This document shows positions 8,501 to 16,700 of a DNA stretch of 64,000 nt, in pieces; position 1 is the stretch's first letter, and every line of letters starts with the position of its first letter. The notes under the pieces were generated by a model. The model was not told where the DNA came from and did not search any database. It worked only from the letters and a program-made list of their open reading frames with translations. The stretch covers positions 1 through 64,000 of the forward strand of contig JBHJMN010000026.1 of assembly GCA_042219835.1 (NCBI GenBank), read 5' to 3'. Made by a program: the position numbers and the translations under genes. The stretch comes from Paenibacillus_G elgii_A. Lineage in GTDB: Bacteria > Bacillota > Bacilli > Paenibacillales > NBRC-103111.

Positions 8501-10355
8501 GCTGGCCGATCAGCTGGTCCCGGTCTTTGACAACGATGGCAAGCCGTTGTGCCATGCTCTCTCTCGCCACTTGGTAGGTGTACAGGAAGTCGGGGAGCGA
8601 GACGTCCGGGTGAGAGCGGAGGTAGCGGAGCGCGGCATCGGCATTGGCTTGCAGCGATTCTGCACTTTGGGCCGACAGCACGAACAGACCTGGCATCGCT
8701 TCGTTGATCGGCGCTGCAACCGCACGCGACGAATTGGGATAGTCTTCGATCACCACATGGGCATTCGTGCCGCTGTAGCCGAACGAGTTGACGGCAGCCA
8801 GGCGCTTGCCATTTCGATTGGGCGTCCACTCGCGACGAGCTGTGTTGACATAGACCGGGCTGTTGGCAAAGTCGATGTGCTTGTTGCCCTGTGCATACTG
8901 GATGGAGGGCGGCATCTCTCCATGCTTCATGCTCATCAAGACTTTGATCACGCCCAGCACGCCTGCTGCAGCCGTCGTGTGACCAATGTTCGCCTTGAGC
9001 GAACCGATTCCGCAGAAGCCTTTCTGAGTCGTGAACTTGCGGAAGGTGTTGTTAAGGGCGTGAATCTCGATCGGATCGCCAAGCTTGGTGCCCGTGCCAT
9101 GCGCTTCGATGTATTGAATGTCTTCCACGTCGATCTCGTACTTGCGGTAGATCGATTCTTGCAGCTGGCTCTGCGCGAGGAAGCTCGGCGCGGTGATGCC
9201 GGAGGTCTGGCCGTCTTGGTTGGTGCCGCTGCCTCGGATGATGCCGTAAATGTGGTCGTTGTCCCGCTCGGCATCGCAGAGGCGCTTGAGAATCAAGACC
9301 CCGACGCCGTCGCCGACGACGATGCCGTTCGCTCCATCGTCAAACGGACGGCACTCGCCATTGGGAGACAGCATCCCGGCGTTGTGCATGGAGATGAACG
9401 AGCCCGGATGGCCGTAGACCGTGATTCCGCCTGCGATGGCGAGGCTGATCTCCCCGCTCTTCAACTGCTGGCAGGCCAGGTCGATCGCCACCATCGACGA
9501 GGAGCAGGCCGTGTTCACCGCCAGCGCCGGCCCTTTCAGATCCAGATAGTACGCCATGCGAGCCGCGAGGATGCTGATGTCATATCCGAGCATGGAATAA
9601 TGGGAAAAATCTTGAGCGAGCGCCGAGGAACCGGCGGTGCCGATAAAGGTGCCGACGGGCTGCCCGCGCAGCTGCCTCGGGGTGTAGCCGGCATCTTCTA
9701 AAGACTTGTACGTTTCTTCCAGCAAAATACGCTGGGTGACGTCCATCTTCTCAGCTTCGATGGCCGAGATGTTAAAAAAGAGCGGGTCGAAGCGGTCGAT
9801 GTCGTCCATCTTGCCATAGTTGATCGGAAACGGATTGGATGAATGGGCTTGGATGTATTCCAGCCATTTCGGATCGCTCACTTCGCTGATGCATTTTTTC
9901 CCGTCGCGAATCAGGTTCCAGAATTCTTCTTGATCGCTCGCCCCGGCACTCCGGACGGAGAGACCGATGATGGCGATCTCATCGGTCTCGACCTGTGCTT
10001 CGCGAGCGGGCGGAGTGGGTGTCGGTGCCGGTGCTGGTGTTGGTTTCGGTGTCGGCGTTGGTGCCGATACCGTCGGCTGTGCTTGTTTTGCACGTTGTAC
10101 GAGGGTATGAAACTGCTTTTCCATGTAGGCCGCCAGAGACTCAAGGTCTGCACATTCAAATACGATGCTGGTCGGCAGGTTCAGGTCGAACCGGACATTG
10201 ATCGCTTCGAGCAGTTCAACCGCATTGAGCGATCCGATCCCCAGTTCCTTGAAGGTATCCGATTGCTCCAGTTCGGTGCGTTCCAAACCCAAGGTCTGCT
10301 CGAAGATCTCGAACAGGATCTCTTTGATCTCAGTTCTGGTCATCCCGGAACTCAT
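2559..10355 (-). CDS. Trans-AT PKS-E: ACP-KS-(dead DH)-KR-ACP-KS-ACP-TE, chain-releasing protein
   Basis: 2598-residue terminal assembly-line protein. ACP1 has Ser42 in LGIGSLNAVELLE and completes the module begun on PKS-D. KS1 (about 110-560) has Cys284 in NTACSSSM and EAHGTGTKLGDP. A shortened dehydratase (about 725-930) lacks the catalytic His. KR (about 940-1400) has TGGLGGLG. ACP2 carries Ser1452 (GFDSISL). KS2 has Cys1702 (TAACSSG) but reads SHSVGSRLGDP where HGTGT is normal. ACP3 carries Ser2198 (YGFDSIL). The type I thioesterase (about 2290-2598) shows GYSLGG, giving Ser2359, with Asp2386 and His2552 as the likely triad, so the chain is released by hydrolysis or cyclisation. No AT domain is present. 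The ATG at 10355 follows AAAGGAGTGAGGGAGC. A Pro/Thr/Ala-rich linker follows ACP1. It is the last gene of the operon. Confidence 0.93.
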   Translation of the reverse strand: MSSGMTRTEIKEILFEIFEQTLGLERTELEQSDTFKELGIGSLNAVELLEAINVRFDLNLPTSIVFECADLESLAAYMEKQFHTLVQRAKQAQPTVSAPTPTPKPTPAPAPTPTPPAREAQVETDEIAIIGLSVRSAGASDQEEFWNLIRDGKKCISEVSDPKWLEYIQAHSSNPFPINYGKMDDIDRFDPLFFNISAIEAEKMDVTQRILLEETYKSLEDAGYTPRQLRGQPVGTFIGTAGSSALAQDFSHYSMLGYDISILAARMAYYLDLKGPALAVNTACSSSMVAIDLACQQLKSGEISLAIAGGITVYGHPGSFISMHNAGMLSPNGECRPFDDGANGIVVGDGVGVLILKRLCDAERDNDHIYGIIRGSGTNQDGQTSGITAPSFLAQSQLQESIYRKYEIDVEDIQYIEAHGTGTKLGDPIEIHALNNTFRKFTTQKGFCGIGSLKANIGHTTAAAGVLGVIKVLMSMKHGEMPPSIQYAQGNKHIDFANSPVYVNTARREWTPNRNGKRLAAVNSFGYSGTNAHVVIEDYPNSSRAVAAPINEAMPGLFVLSAQSAESLQANADAALRYLRSHPDVSLPDFLYTYQVARESMAQRLAIVVKDRDQLIGQLERYLAGAGKSGEVFVGTVGKNGSVNGINLADTEEGQAFLLSLLHNRKLKTVAELWVNGNRIDWEGLYPAGTVKRLTGLPTYSFAQERYPLPAFEIVQTAFGKQAKSAVNALHPLLHRNTSDLTEMRYSTVFTGEETFLRDRTVPEFALLEMARAAVEQASGALKEGRTRLRLQNIVWESPLAVGADGSQVHIALYPAANGEISFEIYNDEEELHASGSAVLTEDEAPLLDASTLQERGARVTLPMVPSQFLLHPHLPDAVLQGSVPVTLQEVAIYAPCPSSMWVVADDGNFTFCDEQGKVCLQIVGLQTQKNRPQAVSPSAEPFALMTFEEIWQEQARNNHAPSNLNTLLCFLSNAEAQRAVVEAVQARSPQTQVLFVAQGTSCQQALRSVQEQQGEVDALLYLWPLEDASLVEDTKPILDIVQALATTKLKAKSLMLVGQHRNATERAFLESWIGFERSLGLVLPDTRAAVVMQEAGAVSLQENMHLLLDELNASKIESVLYQNGKRHVCKVQPTRIQAGSSTLLKSGGTYLITGGLGGLGYLFAEHLAGKHPVNLILTGRSALDAAKQAKIEALEKRDSRVFYLQADVCDRTHMEAGLAEARSQFGRVHGVLHAAGLVGAESILDKDDRRFQQVLDPKVKGTLLLDELLQGEPELDFTCYFSSSSAIIGDFGSCDYAIANRFQMAYGELRNGTTFVINWPLWKAGGMHFEKKENTEAYFKTSGQRFLEVEEGLAIFDRILSQNRIQHLVMVGQPSRIERMLGLAKSAAPTPVPVHSGSNTSSGKGRRPEMKGFTLEQCVEWDLKEQISSVLKIPRTKLDVEENLADFGFDSISLTEFAGFLSKHYSIAVTPALFFEHSTIRALAQFYAVTHGEAMRDFYQEQAASAPAIAAAPVAPIVSTPSKRPSRKKTGKARFAAGGAVHSAQEPIAIVGISGRFPQASNVQELWKNIRDGKEAITVVPSDRWDWREEKGMGKWGGFVPDVDRFDPLFFKISPKEAEYIDPKQRLFLQEAWHALEDAGYMGERIRGTACGVYVGVEEGEYGFLAGEDSPLNSNQNATLAARISYALNLKGPNMAITAACSSGLVAIHQACQALRQGECDMALAGGVSLLISPMIHNGMGKLDMLSPDGTCFVFDGRANGLVPSEAVAVVVLKPLSKALEDGDQIYGCIKGSAVNYDGQTNGITAPSPASQADLLHQVYKRFGINPADIQYVLSHSVGSRLGDPIEVQALTNAFRRHTDRTQYCALGSIKPLIGHTFAASGVVSLISMLMAMKERTIPALHNYESSNDYINLTDSPFVIHTKNRSWTTADERPRLGAVSTTGISGTNAHLVVEEYIPAQQEAVDHEPTDAPQIIVLSAKNRERLDEVAAQLLAFLEADESLKLPDIAHTLQVGRDEMEARLAMVVQSRDELMQGLRGYLKKGDAPIALYLGDLNESHSEILDLLAGITGETVLRALLAEGNLGKLALYWAKGGKIPWEALQGGASARRISLPTYPFERRRCWLTAPTIARRELTTQSLPTVAAASASEAVPVYEEQDLAIAEDPQERVIGIISELVGLTPAELKVNKPLDHYGFDSILFMQLLQQIQTQIDPSFSFVKLSECRSMEDLIRELVPNGATKAKPKAEIVSQTPAPPQAPIAAQPAHKPVQTSLSQFPELVLLNQATEGRPIFWMHGTAGGVGIYSMIAKVSNRPFYGIKARGWMSNRTPIRGIYAMAAYYVHIIQTVQPEGPYDLGGYSLGGLLAYEVARQLQELGQKVNSIVFLDTLYSDKIYTKTMLPEAMFNRKTAILQSVNMTLLTEIQHEPEKIPTTLIHRDDLDPTLSDEEYSKQLLTLARERGYKRTEDYLNTMIQSSSDVQEAFDRSGFTILPLPNPQEVSAYFFRDKSGSFLGALEPYFTVKTSPVFDQGDYWTEFERQIDDFHLFDIDSSNHMMLLSEPKAAASILAFCQELYSAFGLEPTFLETFAHEHHSLVGTTS
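7570..8180 (-). other. Inactive, shortened dehydratase domain inside PKS-E
   Basis: The domain opens like its active siblings (HPLLHRNTSDLTEMRYS), but where they read FLADHVVxGQRVLPG it reads FLRDRTVPEFALLEM. The catalytic His is therefore Arg and several residues including the Gly are gone. The central segment around YGPAHRG is missing as well. The second-half Asp survives in HPHLPDAVLQ. Without the His it cannot dehydrate, so this module should leave the beta-hydroxyl made by its KR. Confidence 0.8.
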
Positions 10356-10369
10356 GCTCCCTCACTCCT

Positions 10370-10790
10370 TTAGATTTGTTGCAACATGTTGCGCCGAGCT
10401 TCCGGATACGGCGTCCTGTTGGACATCTGCTTTGCGTTGTGCTCTCGCAGTTCTGCCGGGCTGAGAGCTGAATTTTTGCTGATGACGAACAGACAGTAGC
10501 TGATCCAGCCTTTCTCAAGCAAGATCGAGCTATTGGCAAAGTTCTGAATGGAATTTTGTACGACTTCCGGCAGACCTTTCGTATTCTCCGCGTGCTCAGA
10601 ATCATGCAGAGAGTTGGCGACCTGCTTGGAGACGTCAATCACTTCGTCAAGAACGAGGTGATGCTCCGCCAGCAGGTCGATCCAGCCCCCCTTCGTTGAG
10701 GGCCGAGGACATGTTCTGGAACAGCCCCTGCTTGTCAGGGATGTGGCAGCTGACTTCGATCCCGATCATCATGTCGTAGCGACCTGGCCT
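10370..10790 (-). pseudogene. Remnant of a PKS methyltransferase domain at the PKS-D/PKS-E boundary
   Basis: The 379 bp between the PKS-D stop and the PKS-E start carry broken methyltransferase coding in two frames. From about 10784 to the six-C run at 10686-10691 (G6 on the coding strand), one frame reads RYDMMIGIEVSCHIPDKQG and then LFQNMSSALNEGG. From that run to the stop at 10370 another frame reads GGWIDLLAEHHLVLDEVIDV, followed by VANSLHD, LEKGWISYCLF and NRTPYPEARRNMLQQI. These match the C-terminal part of PKS-associated SAM methyltransferases as I remember them. The N-terminal SAM-binding half is absent and the GG-W join lacks about 30-40 residues, so at least two deletions plus a frameshift occurred. 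The ancestral PKS-D probably ended at 10370. Confidence 0.75.
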
Positions 10791-13700
10791 CCACCCAGCA
10801 TCTACGCTTCACAAATGGATAGGTCGGCAGCGAGACGCGCTGCACGTTCTTGCCGTCATGTAGTCGCTGCCAAGGCATTTTGCTGCCGGAGAGCCAGAGG
10901 GCGGCCAGCTGCTCAAGATTGCGCTCTTGCAGCGCGGTTTCCACAAGGGCTCTGGCTTGGTGGCGACCCGGTGCAGGACGGGTCTCGTCCACAACAGGCG
11001 AGGAGATGTATTCCTGCAAGCGCTGCAGCAGTTCTTCTTTGGAAGAGACGATGAAGGCTGCGCGCTTTTTCATCGGCTCGCGACCGACTTGCAGCGTGTA
11101 GGCGATCTGGGCGAGCGTCAGGGATCGGCCCGCTTCGCTCGCGAGATGCTCGGACAGACGAGCCGCCATGTGCTGCAGGCGGTCGTGGTTTCGGGCCGAG
11201 AGGATCACCAGTTGCTGTGCTGCGCCCGGTCGTTCTACCTGCACAGCCATCGCGGTCGGAATGTATTCTTCGATCACGGCATGGGCATTCGTGCCGCTGA
11301 TCCCTGTCGTGCTGATCGCACCGACTCGCGGGCGGCCTTCCTGCGTCATCCACGCTCGGTTCTCGGTGCTGACGACGAACGGACTCTCCTCAAATCGGAT
11401 GTACTCGTTGCTCGATTCGAATCCGTGCAAGCCCAACAGGGTGCGTTCGCGCATTGCCATCAGCATGCTGATCAGGCTGACGATGCCCGATGCGGCAAAC
11501 GTGTGCCCGATGAGCGGCTTGATCGAGGAGAGCGCACAGTTCTGCGTTTGAGCGCCAGGCTTGCGGAAGGCGCTGGTCAGCGCTTGGATCTCCATCGGAT
11601 CGCCTAGCTTCGACCCGGTGCTGTGCGACATGACGAACTGGATGTCAGACGAATCGATTCCATAACGGTCATACACGCTGCGGATCAGATCGGCTTGAGC
11701 GTCCGGGTTCGGCGATGTGATACCATTCGATTGGCCGTTGTAGTTGACTCCGGTCGCTGTGATGCAGCCGTAGACCTGGTCGCGATCGGCGATCGCTTTG
11801 GACAGAGGCTTGAGCACGACGACGGCAACGGCTTCGCTCGGCACCAACCCGTTCGCACGCGAATCAAACACATACGAGTGTCCGTCCGGGGACAGCATGT
11901 CGATCTTGCTCATCCCTTGGTAGATCATCGGGGAGATCAAAAGATTGACCCCGCCGGCCAGCGCCACGTCGCAGTCCCCTGCGCGCAAGGCTTGGCAGGC
12001 TTGATGGAGCGCAACCAGCCCGGAGGAGCAAGCGGCGGTCAACGCCAGATTCGGCCCCTTCAAGTCGAGGGCGTAGGCGATGCGGGCGGCCAACGTCGCA
12101 TTTTGATTGCCGTTGAGCGGGCCGCCATCCCCTGTCAGGAAGCCGTATTCACCCTCTTCGACACCGACGTAGACGCCGCACAACTTGCCGCGAATCTGAT
12201 CGCCCATGTAGCCGGCATCTTCGAGCGCATGCCATGCTTCCTCCAAGAACAGGCGTTGTTTCGGGTCCATGTACTCCGCTTCTCTCGGCGAGATCTCGAA
12301 AAACAGCGGATCGAAGCAGTCGACGTCTTTTACGAATCCGCCCCATTTGGACGTGATTTTGCCTTCTTCATAGTCACTTTGCCAGTCCCAGCGATCCGAA
12401 GGAATCTCGGTGATCGCGTTCTTGCCCGCTTTGAGGTTCTGCCAGAAGTCCTGCACGCTGTCCGCTTGCGGGAAGCGTCCGCTCATCCCGATCACGGCGA
12501 TCGGTTCTTGAACGCCGGATGTCGGCGGCGGCACGAGAATCTCTTTTGTCACCGCGACTTCTTGCCGGGCCGGAGCCACAATCGGAGCCACAACCGGAAC
12601 GGGTGTCGGTTCGGGGGCTGATTCGGCAGTCGGTTCAAGGTAGTGCTGCGTCATCAACGCCTCGTGTTCGCGCAGGAAGTGCAGGGTCAATTTTTCCAAC
12701 GTGGAGTGGCTGAAGAACAAGGCCGGCGTCACTTCGAGGCCGTAGTGCTTGGAAAGACGGTTGCCAAGCTCGGCCAAGCTGATCGAGTCAAACCCGAAGT
12801 CGACCAGATTTTCCTCGACATCGAGTTCGTCGCGGGAGATTTTCAGGATCTGGCTGACCTGTTCTTTGAGATCCCACTCGATGCATTGCTCAAGCGAGAA
12901 TCCTTGCAACTCCGGACGCATCGCTGTACCCGACGAGACGCTGACAGTCGGCGGCGGCGTAGCGGGTTGAACCGCTGTCGGCGCTTGTGCAGCCATTCCG
13001 AGGAAGCGTTCGACGCGGCTTGGCTGCCCGACGAGGACCAGCTGCTGCACGTCGTTCTGCGAGAGGATCAGGTCAAAGAGCTCCACTCCCTCTTCCGCTT
13101 CCAAGAAGCGCTGTCCGCTCGACTTCAGGTAGTTCGCCGTGATCTCTCCTTCATCGAGACCCATTCCGCCCTCTTTCCAGAGCGGCCAGTTGATCACCAG
13201 CGTCTGGCCCGGCAACTGCTGTTCGTGACGGTGTTGCGCGTAGGCCATCTGGAAGCGGTTGCCGATCGCGTAGTCGCAGGAACCGAAATCGCCCAACACG
13301 GCGGATGACGAGGAGAAGTAGCAGACAAAATCAAGCTCGGTCTCCTCCGCCAGCAATTCGTCGAGCAGCAGGGTTCCTGCGATCTTCGGGCTCAGAACCC
13401 GTTCAAACGCCTTGATGTCCTTGGCAAAAAGGCTCTCGTCCCCGGACAATCCTGCTGCGTGCAGCACGCCGTGCAGAGGTCCGAAGCGATCGCGTGCACG
13501 AACCAGCCCGGCTCGCATCTGCTCTTCGTCACATACGTCCGCTTGCAGGTAGAAGACTTGGCTGCCCAGCGTCTCCAGATCGCTCAGCTTGCTGCGCTTC
13601 TCTTCGTCGAGCTCGGAGCGGCCGGTGAGGATGAGGTTTACAGGCTGTTTTTGGGCCAGATGCTCCGCGAACAAGTAGCCGAGCGCACCGAGACCGCCGG

Positions 13701-16700
13701 TGATCAGGTAGGTGCCGCCTGCCCGCACCGTGCGTTGGCCCGCTTCAAGGCGGGTCGGCTGGACGGTGCAGATGTGGCGCTTGCCTGCTTCGTACAGGAC
13801 GCTTTGCGCTTGCGGGGCATGGAGTTCACGCCAGAGCAGCGGCATCCAGTCTTGAAGCGAGGAAGAGCCCGCCTGCAAGACCGCCGTCACCTTCGTGTTA
13901 GGCAGCACTAGGCCCAAAGATCTTTCAAAGCCGATCCACGATTCGAAGTAGCTTCGCTCCACTCCGTTCTCGAATTGCCCGGCCAGCAGCAGGCGTCCGG
14001 GCTTCAGACCGGAAGCGTCGAGGAACTTCAGGATGTTCACGATACTGGAATACTCTCGGATCAGAGCCTTGTCTTCAAGCGGCCACAGGTACAGCATCCT
14101 GAAGACGTCTCGACGCTCCTCCTGCATGCGTTGGAAGGACTCTGGAATCGAGCTTCCCTGTGCGATGAACTCGACTTGCAGGCTCGGGCTCAGGGACTTG
14201 AGCGCCTCCCGCACCGTTTGCTGCAGTGCCGGATCGGACAGGAAGCAGAGGAGCGTTCCAGCGTTCCGGGCTGTGACAAAAGGCAGGGATTGCTCTTGCC
14301 AGATTTCTCGGAATGTCATCAACTCGAAGGATTCCGGCTGCTTCTTGGCTTGTGCAGGTTTCGCTTGTGCAGGTTCAGCCTGCAGTCCAGTCAGGCGAAC
14401 GCAGATGTTCCCTTGGGCGTCGCACAGTTCGATGTTGAGCGTGCCATCGCTTCCCTCTTGCACCCTTGCTTGCAGGTTCGTCGAAACCGGGGCCAGCACT
14501 TCAAGGTTTTCCACGACGCTCGAAGACATCAGGGTGCGTGCCGCTCCCCCTGTTCCTTCCGGCACCCAGTAGCGCTGTTTGGCAAACGGATAGGTCGGCA
14601 GGCTGATGCGGCGCGGCTTGTGTTCGCCGTAGAGCTTGTTCCAGTCCAGCTCCAATCCTTTGACCCACAGGTCGACGAGCTTGACGAGCTTGCGGCGCTG
14701 AATCCATTTTTCAATCGCTTCCTGCAGCTCTTCATCGGCGAGGAAAAGCGAGAGGGTGTCTCGGTTGGCTTTGACATGGCCGCGATAGAGGGTTGGGACA
14801 TCCTCTTGGCCGGACACGCAGGCGCGCAACTTGGTCGCGAGGTCTTGAAGCGAGTCGACGATTAGCGCCATGCGCGCATCGTGCGCTTCTCGACCGATCT
14901 GCAAGGTGTAAACGATGTCAGCGAGGTCCGCATCTGTGAACGGCTGCGTCTCGATGGCGTGAAGCAGGCGCGCGGCCAGCTCCTGCAACCGTTCTTCGTT
15001 CTTGGCCGACAACACGATCACGGCCGGATTCTGCGGCGTCACCTCGACAGGCGTGCGCAGCGACTCTGCCGGAACGTACTCCTCGATGATCACGTGCGCG
15101 TTGGAACCGCCCGCTCCAAACGATGAGATGCCAGCGATGCGCGGCACTTCGCGAACCTGACCGCCGATCTCCACCAGCGGGCGCTTCCACTCCGCCAGCT
15201 CCTGCTGCACGACGAACGGGGTCGCGTCAAAGTCGATGTTCGGGTTGAGCACCTTGGCGTGCAGCGATGGTGCAAGTTGACGATTCTTCAGTTGCAGCAG
15301 CACCTTCGTAAGGCCGGCGATGCCCGCCGCGCTCTCACAGTGACCGATGTTCGACTTGGCCGAGCCGATGGCACAGGTTTGCAGTTTAGCGTTTTTCCCT
15401 GCTTGGAAAGCCTTGGTCAAGCCGGCGATCTCAATCGGGTCGCCAAGCGAGGTACCGGTTCCGTGCGCTTCGATGTAAGAGACCATGCTCGGGTCAAGCC
15501 CTGCCTTGCGCAACGCCTGCTCGATCACATTCGCCTGCGCATTCGGGTTCGGGATGGTGTACCCATTGGTTTTGCCCCCGTGGTTGATCGCGGTGGCCTT
15601 GATTACGCCGTGGATCTGATCTCCGTCTTCAATCGCCTTGGACAGAGGCTTGAGCAGCACAGCGCCCACGCCTTCGCCCGGCACGTAGCCGTCGCCCCCT
15701 TCGCCAAAACTCTCGCATCTGCCCTTGCTCGACGCGAACTTGCCTTGGCCGAGCAGCAGGTACTTGTTCGGGTGAATCGAGACGTTGACACCGCCGGCGA
15801 TCGCCAGTTCACAGCCGCCTTGCTGCAAGCTCTGGCAGGCCAGATGAATCGACGTCAGCGAAGACGAGCACATCGTATCGACGGCAAGGCTCGGCCCGTG
15901 CAGGTTGAAGAAGTACGATACCCGGTTGGCAATCGACGAGGGGTTGCCAGACAGGGCAAGCGGTCGGCCGAGGATCGTCTCCTCTGCGCCGTACAGCTGA
16001 TACTCTTCGTACATCACGCCGACATAGACCCCAACGTAGCCGTCAAGCCCCAGCCCGCGATGTTTGGCGAGCATCTCGCGCGTATACCCCGCATCTTCCA
16101 GCGCCTCGTAGACGGTCTGCAGGAACAGTCGCTCCTGCGGGTCCATGATCTCCGCCTCGCGCGGGGAGATGTTGAAGAACTTCGGATCGAATTGATCCAC
16201 GCCGTCAATAAATCCGCCCCATTTGCTGTTCGTCTTGCCCGGCTTGCTTTTGTCCGGGTCAAAATAGAGGCTGTGATCCCATCGGTCTTTTGGAATCTCC
16301 GTGATGCAGTCCTTGCCATCCCGCAGATTTTGCCAAAACTCCTGAAGGTTGCGCGCCCCCGGATAGCGGCCGGAGACGCCGATGATCGCGATCTCCTGTT
16401 CTCCCTTGGCCGCCTTCGCAGGTTGCGCGACCGGCGCTGCATGCACAGCCGTCGAACTCGCGGCCAGCCTCGAACGTCTGCGGCTGCTGACAACCGACGG
16501 CTCAGGAGTGGACGCGGCCGCCACCGAAGCGGATTCCGAAACCCGCTCCTGCTCCCCGATGCCCAAGAGCTGCCGCAAGAGAACACGATGGGCGTCCAGG
16601 AAGTATCCGGTCAGCTCGCGGAGGTTTTGATATTCAAAGAACAGCGTTTTCGGCAAGGAGCCAAACGTCTTTTCCAGTTGGTTGGTCAGCTGCATGACCA

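Noticed and set aside
10370..10642. A 90-codon minus-strand frame as an independent small gene
   Set aside because: It starts at an internal GTG without its own ribosome site, and its sequence continues a methyltransferase C-terminus whose earlier part is readable upstream in another frame. It is annotated as part of the remnant.
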